From Micrococcaceae bacterium RIT 802 (GTDB lineage Bacteria > Actinomycetota > Actinomycetes > Actinomycetales > Micrococcaceae), in the NCBI GenBank assembly GCA_016892645.1, contig JAFEMX010000009.1:62001-126000 (forward strand): a stretch of 64,000 bases of DNA, written 5' to 3'. A program made the translations under genes and the position numbers. The first letter of the stretch is position 1. Every line of letters starts with the position of its first letter. This document shows positions 17,003 through 25,416 of the stretch, piece after piece. The notes beneath the pieces are model-generated. The model worked only from the letters and a program-made list of their open reading frames with translations. It did no database searches and had not been told where the DNA came from.

Positions 17003-17134
17003 ATGGTGAAGCGTGTCAACGCGGCACCCGCGCCAGCGGCCCCACCCACGCCGGAAGGCCTGGAACCGACAGAGCGGACGATTCACGGCGGGGCCCTGCT
17101 CCATCCGCCACAACGAAAGCGCAGGCAGTCATGA
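17003..17134 (+). CDS. Possible 43-residue leader ORF
   Basis: A 43-codon frame (MVKRVNAAPAPAAPPTPEG...) ends in a TGA that overlaps the next gene's ATG (ATGA). Its composition is proline- and arginine-rich and it has no family match I know. The overlap would couple translation to the reductase downstream, which otherwise has a weak ribosome binding site, but the overlap could also be chance in GC-rich DNA. Confidence 0.25.
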   Translation: MVKRVNAAPAPAAPPTPEGLEPTERTIHGGALLHPPQRKRRQS

Positions 17135-18225
17135 ACACATCGCCCATCGCAGACCCCGTAACGCCCACCAGGACGGCGCTCGTCGTCGGCGCCACCGGTA
17201 TTGCCGGATCCGCGATCATCGAGGAACTGGAACGGGCTGGCGGCTGGACCATCCTGGCACTATCCCGTCGCCCCATCCGCAAGTCGACCGTGCGGCACAT
17301 CGCCGCCGACCTGCAGTCCGCCGAGAGCCTCAAGGAGGCCCTCGACAGCGAGCAGCCGACCCACGTGTTCTTCACCGCGTGGGCGCGGCAGGACACCGAA
17401 GAGGAGAACATCAGGGTCAATTCGGCCATGCTGCGCGATCTGCTCGGCGCCCTGGACCATGCCCCGGTGGAGCATGTGGCCCTGATGACCGGGCTGAAGC
17501 AGTATCTGGGCCCCTTCGAGTCATACGGGGCGGGGCCGGTTCCCGACACTCCGTTCCGTGAGGAGGCGCCCCGGCTTCCGGTGGAGAACTTCTACTACGC
17601 CCAGGAGGACGAGCTGTGGGCGGCTGCTGAGCGGTGCGGATTCCGTTGGTCGGTCCACCGCTCGCATACGGTCATCGGTCACGCCGTGGGAAATGCCATG
17701 AACATGGGCCTCACATTGGCCGTGCAGGCGTCGCTGTGTCAGGAGTTGGGCATGCCTTTCGTCTTCCCGGGCTCCGAGACACAGTGGAACGGCCTCGTCG
17801 ACGTGACCGACGGGGATCTCCTGGCCGAACACATGGTCTGGGCCGCGACCACCGAGTCGGCGGGCAACGAGGCCTACAACATCGTCAACGGCGACGTCTT
17901 CCGCTGGCGCTGGATGTGGCCGAAGCTGGCTGCCTATTTCGGTGTCCAGCCCGAGGGCTTCGAGGGCTCCCCTCGGCCGTTGGAGGACCAGATGCAGGGC
18001 ATGGAGCAAACGTGGTCGAAGCTGGCCGACACCCACGCACTGACGACTGACGACCTGTCCAAGGTTGCGTCCTGGTGGCACACCGATGCAGACCTCGGAC
18101 GCGACGTGGAGGTCATGGCGGACATGGGCAAGAGCCGACTGGCCGGTTTCACCGGTTACCGGCGCACCGAGGACTCCTTCCTGCGGCTGTTCGACCGCTA
18201 CCGTGCGAAAAGAATCATTCCCTGA
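17131..18225 (+). CDS. PRISE-type SDR (progesterone 5-beta-reductase/iridoid synthase-like)
   Basis: A 364-residue extended SDR. ALVVGATGIAGSAIIEEL is the nucleotide-binding loop. The active-site stretch ENFYYAQEDELWAAAE has the tyrosine placed as in the PRISE group (NFYYxxED), and HRSHTVIGHAVGNAMNMG follows. PRISE enzymes reduce activated C=C bonds of enones with NADPH; bacterial members are often annotated as NAD-dependent epimerases. It is monocistronic, except for a possible leader ORF, and ends at a terminator shared with the convergent hydroxylase gene. Confidence 0.87.
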   Translation: MNTSPIADPVTPTRTALVVGATGIAGSAIIEELERAGGWTILALSRRPIRKSTVRHIAADLQSAESLKEALDSEQPTHVFFTAWARQDTEEENIRVNSAMLRDLLGALDHAPVEHVALMTGLKQYLGPFESYGAGPVPDTPFREEAPRLPVENFYYAQEDELWAAAERCGFRWSVHRSHTVIGHAVGNAMNMGLTLAVQASLCQELGMPFVFPGSETQWNGLVDVTDGDLLAEHMVWAATTESAGNEAYNIVNGDVFRWRWMWPKLAAYFGVQPEGFEGSPRPLEDQMQGMEQTWSKLADTHALTTDDLSKVASWWHTDADLGRDVEVMADMGKSRLAGFTGYRRTEDSFLRLFDRYRAKRIIP

Positions 18226-18262
18226 TTGTCGGGAAACCGCCACGTCACTCGGGGGCGAACAA

Positions 18263-18300
18263 CACGGCGGCGGAATCCGATTGGATACCGCCGCCTTGTC
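18263..18300. terminator. Bidirectional terminator hairpin
   Basis: GGCGGCGGAATCC pairs with GGATACCGCCGCC (13 bp with one A-A mismatch) around a 4-nt loop, between the convergent reductase and hydroxylase genes, followed by TTGTC. Confidence 0.7.
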
Positions 18301-18319
18301 GAGTGGGGCCTGCCCGCGG

Positions 18320-20221
18320 TTAGGCCTTCTGCGACGCGTTGGCGTGCAGCAGCGGGGCGAAGAACGCGGCGAGTTCGTCGGTGGCGGTCAGCGGCAGGAT
18401 GTTCGCCACGTATTGGTCCGGGCGGACGACGACCATGACGCCCTCGCGGCTCAGCCCGCGCTCGTCGAAGATGTCGGCGCCGGGAACGGTGCCGAAGATC
18501 TTCTCCAGGTTGGTCAGCTTGAACGGACCGACCTCCGGGCGGAAGACCGAGGGGACCGCATTGATGTCGATCTCCTCGTGGGGCTGCTGGTAGATGACCT
18601 TCAGATCAAACCAGGCATCGTCGTCGTACCCCTCGGGGGTGGCGGCGAGCGGGGAGTCCGGTGCGGTGGCGAGCCATTCGGCGAGGTCCGTGGTGGGGGA
18701 GGCAGAACCGGCGGTGGCGGGGTCGGCGAAGACGTAGATGCGCCAGCGCCCGTCGGCGGTGGCCGTGTGGCCGAGCTGCAGCGGGTTGGTGTCGCAGACG
18801 CGGGCGGCCATGGCGGACTTGAAGCGCTTGCCGACCGGGAAGCCGGTGGCCAGCTCCTGGTGTTTCGCCTCGCCGGTGATCAGCGACGGGGTGTACTCGG
18901 TCATGAAGCCCGCCGGGAACTCGGCGGTGGCCACGTAGAAGTCCTCGAGGTCCGAGGGGCTGTCGAACTCCTCGGGCTTCTTGGCCATCATCGTGGACCA
19001 TTCCTTGTCGAAGTCGATGAGGTTCTTGGCCACGACCTGGCGCTCGGCCGAGTAGGTGGAGAGCAGTTCCTCGGGGCTGCGGCCCTCGAGCACGTGGGCG
19101 AGCTTCCAGCCGATGTTGAACCCGTCCTGCATGGAGACGTTCATGCCCTGGCCGGCCTTGGCGGAGTGGGTGTGGCAGGCGTCGCCGGTGATGAACACGC
19201 GTGGGGTCCGGGTGCCGACGTCCTCGGGGGCGACGTCGTCGAAGCGGTCGGTGAGGCGGTGGCCGACCTCGTAGACGCTGTGCCAGGCGACGTTGCGCAC
19301 CTCCACCGTGTAGGGGTTCATGATGGCGTTGGCCTTGGCGATGATCTGCTCGATGCTGGTCTTGCGGACCTGGCCCTTGTCGTTCTCCGGCACGACTCCG
19401 AGGTCGACGTACATGCGGAAGAGGTGGCCGCCCTCGCGCGGGATGAGCAGGATGGAGCCGCCGTCGTGCGACTGGATGGCGCACTTGGTGCGGATGTCCG
19501 GAAAGTCGGTCTTGGCGAGCACGTCCATGACGCCCCAGGCATGGTTGGCCTGGTCGCCGGCCATGGTGCAGCCGATGGAGGAGCGGACCTTGGAGCGGGC
19601 GCCGTCGCAGCCGACGACGTACTTCGCGTGGACGGTCTTGGTGGCGCCCTCATCGGGTCCGGCGCTGCGGACGAGGCTGACCTTGACCGGGTAGTCGCCC
19701 TCGTCCGTGACCTCCAGGCCCTGGAAGTCCCAGCCGAAGTCTGGGGTGAGGCGGGTGGGGGAGTTCTTGGCGACCTCGGCGAAGTAGTCGAGCACGCGGG
19801 CCTGGTTGACGATCAGGTGCTTGAACTCGCTGATGCCCGTCTCGTCGTCCTTGGCGCGGCCGCCGCGCACGATGTTGGTGGGGTTCTCGGTGTCCGGGCG
19901 CCAGAAGGCCATCTCGGTGATCCAGTAGGCCTCGGAGGTGATGGACTCCGCGAAGCCGAACGCCTGGAAGGTCTCGACGCTGCGGGCCTGGATGCCGTCG
20001 GCCTGCCCGATCTCCAGGCGGCCGCCGCGGCGTTCGACCAGGCGGGTGGTGATGTCCGGGAACTGGGAGAGCTGGGCGGCGGTGAGCATGCCGGCCGGGC
20101 CGGAGCCGACGATGAGCACGTCGACCTCCTCGGGAAGCTCCTCGGGGCGGTCGATGCCGACTCCGGCAACCGGCTGGACGCGCGGGTCGCCTGAAACGTA
20201 TCCGTGGTGGTGGAACTGCAC
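18320..20221 (-). CDS. FAD-dependent phenol/3-hydroxybenzoate 4-monooxygenase-like hydroxylase
   Basis: A 633-residue class A flavoprotein hydroxylase of the phenol 2-monooxygenase/MobA group. GSGPAG is at residues 39-44, ERRGGRLEIGQADGIQARSVE is the substrate/FAD loop, GCDGARSKVR the DG motif, and GDACHTHSAKAGQGMNVSMQDGFNIGWKLA the GD motif. A C-terminal thioredoxin-like domain follows. Length and the EIGQADGIQ segment match 3-hydroxybenzoate 4-hydroxylases, which make protocatechuate; phenol hydroxylase cannot be excluded. It is monocistronic with a palindrome-rich upstream region that suggests substrate-responsive control. Confidence 0.88.
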   Translation of the reverse strand: MQFHHHGYVSGDPRVQPVAGVGIDRPEELPEEVDVLIVGSGPAGMLTAAQLSQFPDITTRLVERRGGRLEIGQADGIQARSVETFQAFGFAESITSEAYWITEMAFWRPDTENPTNIVRGGRAKDDETGISEFKHLIVNQARVLDYFAEVAKNSPTRLTPDFGWDFQGLEVTDEGDYPVKVSLVRSAGPDEGATKTVHAKYVVGCDGARSKVRSSIGCTMAGDQANHAWGVMDVLAKTDFPDIRTKCAIQSHDGGSILLIPREGGHLFRMYVDLGVVPENDKGQVRKTSIEQIIAKANAIMNPYTVEVRNVAWHSVYEVGHRLTDRFDDVAPEDVGTRTPRVFITGDACHTHSAKAGQGMNVSMQDGFNIGWKLAHVLEGRSPEELLSTYSAERQVVAKNLIDFDKEWSTMMAKKPEEFDSPSDLEDFYVATAEFPAGFMTEYTPSLITGEAKHQELATGFPVGKRFKSAMAARVCDTNPLQLGHTATADGRWRIYVFADPATAGSASPTTDLAEWLATAPDSPLAATPEGYDDDAWFDLKVIYQQPHEEIDINAVPSVFRPEVGPFKLTNLEKIFGTVPGADIFDERGLSREGVMVVVRPDQYVANILPLTATDELAAFFAPLLHANASQKA

Positions 20222-20257
20222 GGTGGGTCCTCACTTCTTTGTGTGCTGGTCGTTCAT

Positions 20258-20300
20258 GCGTGTTCTATAGTTGAACTCAACATTCGATTATCGAACACGC
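20258..20300. promoter_or_regulatory. Nested palindromes upstream of the hydroxylase gene
   Basis: Three inverted repeats overlap here: GCGTGTTC (20258-20265) with GAACACGC (20293-20300); GTTGA-AC-TCAAC (20270-20281); and the perfect 13-mer TTCGATTATCGAA (20283-20295). They lie 37-79 bp upstream of the hydroxylase start, in unusually AT-rich DNA. This is the expected place for an IclR, GntR or MarR-type operator. No regulator gene is adjacent. Confidence 0.6.
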
Positions 20301-20384
20301 GGTCTGGAACACACTATACGGGGAGTATGACGTGCCTAACAAGTGTTGCCCCGGGTTGCCCGTGCGTCATGCAAGGGTGGGGCC

Positions 20385-20999
20385 ATGGGCGTTGTGACGA
20401 AAGTGGGGGTGGCCATCCTGGCCGTGGGGATCGTGGCCGCCATCGCGGGCTTCGTCTTCGCCAACACGGTTACGACCCCTGGTGGAGACGGAACCACCGA
20501 CCCGGGAACCAAGCCGGAGAATCCCGGAATCGATCCCGAGGACCCGGGCACTAGCCCGGAATACCCGGGGACGGGACCGGACGAGCCCGGCATGCCCGGA
20601 ACTCCCGGCGAGCCGCACATGCCAAGCGATCCTGCTGACCCGAATCAGCCGACTGACCCGGCTACTCCGGGCACTTCGACTGAGCCGGCCGACGAGATGT
20701 CACCAGTCGTCCCGGCCGCAGGGCAGGTACAAGTGCAGACCGGATTCGCAGCGACGGATTCGCGTGGAGTTGTCAGCGCCGACCTCGCAGGCGTTGCCGA
20801 GGGTCGCAGCATGGCCGGGACCTGGGCTGGCGCCAAGGAAAGCGGCGCTGCCAGCATGAGCGCGAGTGGAATGGCGCCAAGCGTCGGTGCGCTCGCCCAG
20901 ACGGGTGCGAATTCCGGTTCGCTGGTGTGGTTCGGCGGGGCCTTGGTTTTGTTGGGCTTGGCCGCGCTGGGGCTGCGCCGCAGTCTCGGGGCCAAGTAA
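20385..20999 (+). CDS. LAQTG cell-wall-anchored surface protein with proline-rich stalk
   Basis: A 204-residue protein. Residues about 5-28 are a hydrophobic signal or anchor segment. Residues 30-105 form a Pro/Gly/Asp/Glu/Thr-rich stalk with repeated P-G-(T/I)-(D/G/S)-P-(D/E) units. The C-terminus holds a sortase signal: LAQTG, then a hydrophobic helix (SLVWFGGALVLLGLAAL) and a basic tail (RRSLGAK). LAxTG is the signal preferred by class E sortases of high-GC actinobacteria. The product is therefore probably linked to peptidoglycan. No sortase gene is in the window. The stop is followed by a strong hairpin. Confidence 0.8.
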   Translation: MGVVTKVGVAILAVGIVAAIAGFVFANTVTTPGGDGTTDPGTKPENPGIDPEDPGTSPEYPGTGPDEPGMPGTPGEPHMPSDPADPNQPTDPATPGTSTEPADEMSPVVPAAGQVQVQTGFAATDSRGVVSADLAGVAEGRSMAGTWAGAKESGAASMSASGMAPSVGALAQTGANSGSLVWFGGALVLLGLAALGLRRSLGAK

Positions 21000-21023
21000 C
21001 CCACACCCCGTGTAGACCGGTGT

Positions 21024-21055
21024 GTCGACGCCTTCCTCCTCAGGGAGGCGTCGAC
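21024..21055. terminator. Terminator hairpin after the LAQTG gene
   Basis: A 14-bp stem (GTCGACGCCTTCCT paired with AGGGAGGCGTCGAC, one G-T wobble) with a 4-nt loop lies 25 bp after the stop codon. Confidence 0.75.
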
Positions 21056-21217
21056 TCACTGTGTCTGCACCGAGCCCGGCACCCGGATTGGAGGTCGGCC
21101 CAGGAGACCGGGCACTTCTACAGGACGGGGTGCGACACGGCAGAGTACCGCGTCGGCCAGCGTCGAAGCGGCGGTGTATTGGTGGTTATCGGCGGATGAA
21201 TCCCTGTGGAAACCCTG

Positions 21218-21245
21218 TTGAACGGGTATCGTGGGGTACTAATCT
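21218..21245 (+). promoter_or_regulatory. Candidate promoter for the LtaS-like gene
   Basis: TTGAAC (21218-21223) and TAATCT (21240-21245) are separated by 16 bp and lie about 77 bp before the ATG, in a locally AT-richer stretch. Confidence 0.35.
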
Positions 21246-21321
21246 TCTAGGGGCCCGCAAATGGGCCAGCAGTCAAAGGTGGTCGGCAAACACGCGGGCT
21301 TCTGGAACGCGAGGTGTTGCC

Positions 21322-22872
21322 ATGTCCGACCGGATCCGAAACGTACCCCAACGGCTTGCTGCCGTCCTAGGCTACCTCTTGGTCTACGCCCTGATTTGGG
21401 TGGGGCTCGTGCTGCTCTTCGCAGGCATCGGCATCCGCGTGTTCTTTGGGAAGATCTCGGTAGGTCAGATGCTCCTGAACCTCGTCTCCGTCGAAACCGA
21501 CGGCGGTGGCGGATCCTTCATGTGGATCGGCATCCTCGTAGTCGGCGTCCTGCCCCTGCTGGTCACCGCGGGGATCGCCCTCTGGCACCGCTCACGGCTC
21601 CGCAAGCGCCGGACTGGCGGCGGTCGGACCCGCCGTCCGCCGTGGATCAGGCGCTCCGTTTCGACTGTACTGGTGGCAGCGGTGGTCGTCGGCGGCACTA
21701 CGGCCTTCTCCTCCACGGTCAGCTTGGCGGACTACATCAAGGCGGGGAACTCGAAATTCAATATCGGCGACCACTATGTGGAACCGACTGTGACCAGCGA
21801 CAAGAACAAGCGCAACTTGGTGCTGATCTACCTCGAGTCGGGCGAGGCCACTCTCGCGGACGACCAGCTCTTCGAGAAGGACGCGTTTGAGCCCCTGGAG
21901 AAGGCCACACAGGCGGCGGACGGTTGGCAGAGCGTGGCTGACTTTCAGCAATACGAGGGTGGCGGCTGGACCATGGCAGGACTCGCTTCCACACAATGCG
22001 GTATCCCCTTGAAGGGTACGGGTTCAGTGCTTGGCAGCGGCAGCCTCAATGAGCTCGGTAGCGATGTCGGCTCCTATCTGGGAGGGGTCACCTGCCTGGG
22101 CGACGTTCTGGACGACCACGGCTACAACAGCACATTCTTGGGGGGTGCCAACGGGCAATTCGCCGCGAAGGACACCTTCCTGGAGGGCCACGGCTACTCC
22201 ACGGTGAAGGACCTGTCCGACTGGCGGGCCGCCGGTGACCCGGCGAAGAGCTTCCGGCCCGACTGGGGCCTGAGCGATCAGCGCCTCATGGAGCATGCCA
22301 AGGACGAGATCGACCAGCTGCATGCTGAATCGAAGAAGACCGGTCAGCCGTTCAACCTCTCCATGCTGACCCTGGATACGCACGAGCCCGCGCACATCTA
22401 CGACTACTGCGACGTGGATACGCAGGAGGTGGTCACGTCGATGTTCTTCTGCTCCATGACCCAGGTTGCTGGATTTGTGGACTACATGAAGGAGAAGGGC
22501 TACCTCGACGACACCGCCGTGGTGATCATGGGTGACCACCTCAAGCACATGGGAGGGGGCGACGCCTTCCACAAACAACTGGACAACAACGACAACCGCA
22601 CCATCTTCAACCGGATTTGGATCCCTGGCGAGGGCAAGAAGAGCGCGCTGCGTCCCCGCGTGGACCAGCTGAACATGTACCCCACGCTCCTGGAAGCCGC
22701 CGGCCTGAAGGTGAAGAACCACGAGGCCGGCCTGGGCGTTTCCGCCTTCACCCCGACGGTTCCGGCCGACTCTGCGCAGGCCATGGAACCAGGGGACTAT
22801 GCAGATCTCCTGAACTCGCGTTCGGCGCGGTTTTACGCGAAGGCCTGGGCCGGCTCAAACCCCGCCCAGTAG
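21322..22872 (+). CDS. LTA synthase/phosphoglycerol transferase-like membrane sulfatase-fold enzyme
   Basis: A 516-residue protein with three N-terminal membrane segments (about residues 12-35, 65-88 and 110-130) and an extracellular sulfatase-fold domain. NLVLIYLESGEAT is the metal-binding first strand, GGGWTMAGLASTQCG near residue 217 holds the nucleophile Thr of LtaS-type enzymes, and VVIMGDHLKHMGGG near 403 provides metal-binding Asp and His. The family transfers phosphoglycerol or related groups to surface glycans or lipids. The acceptor is unknown; it may decorate teichoic-like polymers. Start ATG chosen at the first basic-hydrophobic N-terminus; the frame is open further upstream without homology. 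Confidence 0.85.
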   Translation: MSDRIRNVPQRLAAVLGYLLVYALIWVGLVLLFAGIGIRVFFGKISVGQMLLNLVSVETDGGGGSFMWIGILVVGVLPLLVTAGIALWHRSRLRKRRTGGGRTRRPPWIRRSVSTVLVAAVVVGGTTAFSSTVSLADYIKAGNSKFNIGDHYVEPTVTSDKNKRNLVLIYLESGEATLADDQLFEKDAFEPLEKATQAADGWQSVADFQQYEGGGWTMAGLASTQCGIPLKGTGSVLGSGSLNELGSDVGSYLGGVTCLGDVLDDHGYNSTFLGGANGQFAAKDTFLEGHGYSTVKDLSDWRAAGDPAKSFRPDWGLSDQRLMEHAKDEIDQLHAESKKTGQPFNLSMLTLDTHEPAHIYDYCDVDTQEVVTSMFFCSMTQVAGFVDYMKEKGYLDDTAVVIMGDHLKHMGGGDAFHKQLDNNDNRTIFNRIWIPGEGKKSALRPRVDQLNMYPTLLEAAGLKVKNHEAGLGVSAFTPTVPADSAQAMEPGDYADLLNSRSARFYAKAWAGSNPAQ

Positions 22873-23212
22873 CGCTGTCCGCTCGCCACAGCACGACGCC
22901 GTATAAGAGGGCAATCCGCGTCCGATCCGTACCCGAACATGTGCGCAGCGCGTGGAGCTGGGGGCATGCGTTGCGTCGTCCGCGGCGCGTGACGACACAA
23001 CCCGGCGCAAGTCAGCGGGAAGGCGTGGCTGCCAGTCCGCGGACGTCGAGGCGGGCACCGGACAGCGCGTGACTGTTGGGGAAAGTCAGTGACGGCGTTG
23101 AAGGAAATATTGCTTGAACAGTGGCTTCTCCCCTTGTGGGGCTCGCCCACGGTATGCCAGACTCCCCGTGGACGAGCCGACCAGCTCGGCAGCACCGACT
23201 CGAGGACCGACC
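22873..23212. other. Gene-free interval before the lysozyme
   Basis: 340 bp with no supported gene. It has short inverted repeats (for example CTCCCC...GGGGCTC near 23,127) and must contain the promoter of the downstream GH25 gene. No terminator with a clear stem follows the LtaS-like stop. Confidence 0.4.
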
Positions 23213-24346
23213 ATGAAGCCATCGACCATTCGCCGCCGCTTGGCGGTGATCCCCCTGACTCTTGCCTTCGCCCTGACGTCGATGCAGGTTTCGGCATCCG
23301 CAAGCCAGCCGGACCACCGGGCCTCTTCGCCCGACCGACCGGCTCAAGTAGCCCGGGAGATTGCGAGGGCTTTGGCCCAAGACGATCTCCCGAAGGCCGA
23401 TCGGCGGAAGCTGGCCACCGAAGCCCTTGACGCACTCCAGATGACGGATCTTCCGGCAGAAATGGGACAGGGCGCCCGGCGGATCGCGGAAACGGGCAGC
23501 GCCCAGATTCCCACGCGCGACGAGCTGGCGGAGTTGGCCCGAAAGGCCGGCGGAGGGTCCGTTGCGATCCCCGAACAAAACCGGGCCGCGGCCCCTGCGA
23601 CAGCCGCCACCGTCGCGCCCACCTACACCTCGGGGAACGGATGGTGGCGGCCGCCGGGCGTGCCGGGGGTGGACGTTTCCAGCCACCAGGGAAACGTCGA
23701 CTGGTCCTACGCCTACGGCAAGGGCGCTCGTTTCGCGTACGTCAAGGCCACGCAGTCGTGGCCGAGTACGTTGTACAAGAACCCCTACTTCAACCAGCAG
23801 TACATCGGCTCCTACAAGGCGGGCCTGATCCGCGGGGCCTATCACTTCGCCATGCCCGCGACGTCCAGCGGGACCACCCAGGCCAAGCAGTTCGTGGCCA
23901 ACGGCGGCGGGTGGTCAGCCGACGGGAAGACGATGCCACCGTTGCTGGACATCGAGTGGAACCCCTACAACTCGTCGGACTACCCGCAGGGCAAGGGGAA
24001 CGCCTGCTACGGCATGAGCGCCACCGAGCTGTCGAACTGGATCTACGATTTCGGCGTGGAGGTCAAGCGGCTGACCGGCCGGGTGCCGATGATCTACACG
24101 GCCAAGTCGTGGTGGGACTCCTGCACCAACGGAACCACCCGGTTCAAGAACTGGCCCCTGCACATCGCCCGCTACCCGTCGGCCGCGCAGGATACTCCCG
24201 GCGCCCTGCCCGGGGGATGGCCCATCTACAGCGTCTGGCAGTATTCGACGACGACCGGATTCATCAGCCCGAGCAAGGGCGTGGACGGCAACGTCTTCAA
24301 TGGCAGCCTGGCCGGGCTGCAGAAGTTCGCCCGCTACGCCTCGTAG
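23213..24346 (+). CDS. Secreted GH25 lysozyme
   Basis: A 377-residue secreted muramidase. Residues 1-30 are a Sec signal peptide (basic MKPSTIRRR, hydrophobic core, AxA-type site SASASQ). Residues 35-140 form a helical, charged spacer with no known domain. The GH25 domain runs from about residue 150: GVDVSSHQGNVDWSY (catalytic Asp), FAYVKATQSW, GAYHFAMP, LLDIEWNP near 246 (catalytic Glu/Asp) and a C-terminal VWQYSTTTG and VDGNVFNG. It cleaves the beta-1,4 bond between MurNAc and GlcNAc. Ribosome binding site GAGGA. It stands alone next to the LtaS-like gene, so both may serve cell-wall turnover. Confidence 0.93.
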   Translation: MKPSTIRRRLAVIPLTLAFALTSMQVSASASQPDHRASSPDRPAQVAREIARALAQDDLPKADRRKLATEALDALQMTDLPAEMGQGARRIAETGSAQIPTRDELAELARKAGGGSVAIPEQNRAAAPATAATVAPTYTSGNGWWRPPGVPGVDVSSHQGNVDWSYAYGKGARFAYVKATQSWPSTLYKNPYFNQQYIGSYKAGLIRGAYHFAMPATSSGTTQAKQFVANGGGWSADGKTMPPLLDIEWNPYNSSDYPQGKGNACYGMSATELSNWIYDFGVEVKRLTGRVPMIYTAKSWWDSCTNGTTRFKNWPLHIARYPSAAQDTPGALPGGWPIYSVWQYSTTTGFISPSKGVDGNVFNGSLAGLQKFARYAS

Positions 24347-24420
24347 GCCACACCGAATTCGAGGACGACGGCGGAGCCCGGGTCCCGGAGTTGAAGGCGA
24401 TCGATGCCCATCTGATGGGC

Positions 24421-24490
24421 GCCAGCCGAGCTCCGGCGCCACGTGGGTCGGGATCCCCTCGATGACGGGGGAATCGTAGTCGTCGCGGAC
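24421..24490 (-). pseudogene. LLM-type flavoenzyme C-terminal relic
   Basis: On the minus strand about 23 codons read DDYDSPVIEGIPTHVAPELGWR, closely matching the last residues of the LLM oxidoreductase that ends at 25,417 (DYNAHVIEAILEHVAPELGWR). The relic then continues without the stop codon, and nothing upstream of it is homologous. It is a diverged fragment of a second LLM gene, lying 0.9 kb downstream of the intact one with the DinB-like gene between them. Confidence 0.7.
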
Positions 24491-24667
24491 CCGGCCCCTG
24501 GAACCTGCTCCAATCCGGGAGCGGACCGTATTAGGCTGATCGAAACCGACGGGCGGGTGCGGCACCATGGGTCCGTGTGCGTGTTCCGGAGCCTTCCTGA
24601 TACGCCAGGGCCGGAGAGGCAACCGGTGAGATGCCGCGCGACCAGCGAGAGAAGCGGGGAAACCACC

Positions 24668-25309
24668 ATGGAGAAGCGCGACTTCTGGGCGGCGATTCAT
24701 GCCGAACGACTTCGCCTGGTCGATACGCTGTCGACGTTGGGTCCCGAGCGCTGGCGGGAACCGACGCTGTGCGGTGACTGGTCGGTGTCCCACGTCGTCG
24801 CACATCTGACGGCGGCCGCCAACACGGGTACTGCTGCCTGGCTGCTCAGCATAGTGTTGGCGGGCTTCAACCCGGCCCTGCACAATGAGCGCCGATTGAA
24901 AAGATACCTCGGGGCCACGCCCACAGAGACGCTCGCGATGTTCCGGTCATCGGCCACGAAGACGGTGTCGCCAACCAAGGACTACGCAGCGATGCTGGGC
25001 GAGGTGATCGTCCACGGGCAGGACATCGCCCGCCCCGCCGGTCTCGACCTCGTGCCCGATCCTTCGGGGGTGCACGAGGTGGCACGCTTCTTCGCAACGC
25101 GCGATTTCGCGGTGAACAGCAAGCGCCTCGTGAAGGGCCTCATGCTGCAAGCCGATGACTCTTCCTTCGAAGCGGGGCAGGGGCCGCTCGTGCAGGGCAA
25201 GCAGCTCGACCTCGTCATGGCGATGGCGGGACGACCTGCGTATCTTGCAGGTCTTCAGGGCGACGGAGTGGCAACACTCGAACGGCGGTTGCTACAGGAT
25301 CGTCGTTAG
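24668..25309 (+). CDS. Maleylpyruvate isomerase-family mycothiol-dependent protein
   Basis: A 213-residue protein of the DinB/MDMPI superfamily: residues 1-60 FWAAIHAERLRLVDTLSTLGPERWREPTLCGDWSVSHVVAHLTAAA contain the characteristic CxxWxVxxVxxHL with a metal-binding histidine, and EVIVHGQDIARP supplies the third histidine position. It is likely a mycothiol-linked isomerase or S-transferase of unknown substrate. It is on the plus strand between an LLM relic and the intact LLM gene on the minus strand. It looks like an insertion between two LLM copies, or the survivor of a rearranged tandem. Confidence 0.87.
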   Translation: MEKRDFWAAIHAERLRLVDTLSTLGPERWREPTLCGDWSVSHVVAHLTAAANTGTAAWLLSIVLAGFNPALHNERRLKRYLGATPTETLAMFRSSATKTVSPTKDYAAMLGEVIVHGQDIARPAGLDLVPDPSGVHEVARFFATRDFAVNSKRLVKGLMLQADDSSFEAGQGPLVQGKQLDLVMAMAGRPAYLAGLQGDGVATLERRLLQDRR

Positions 25310-25416
25310 GGATCGGTGAGGATTAGAGCCTTCCGAGTGGGGGACCGCTGATATCGCCGCAGGACGGCTCCCTGGGGCTCACGCGGCCGAAACCGGTGTG
25401 CCGACGGCCGACGCCG

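Noticed and set aside
18065-20194. A 709-codon open frame on the plus strand
   Set aside because: It is the antisense shadow of the minus-strand hydroxylase, which has full FAD motifs; the shadow has Val/Gly/Asp/Glu-rich low-complexity composition and no domain.
20480-20640. Short repeated units that could suggest a CRISPR or satellite
   Set aside because: They are codons of a proline/glycine-rich stalk (P-G-x-x-P) in a secreted protein, with no spacer structure.
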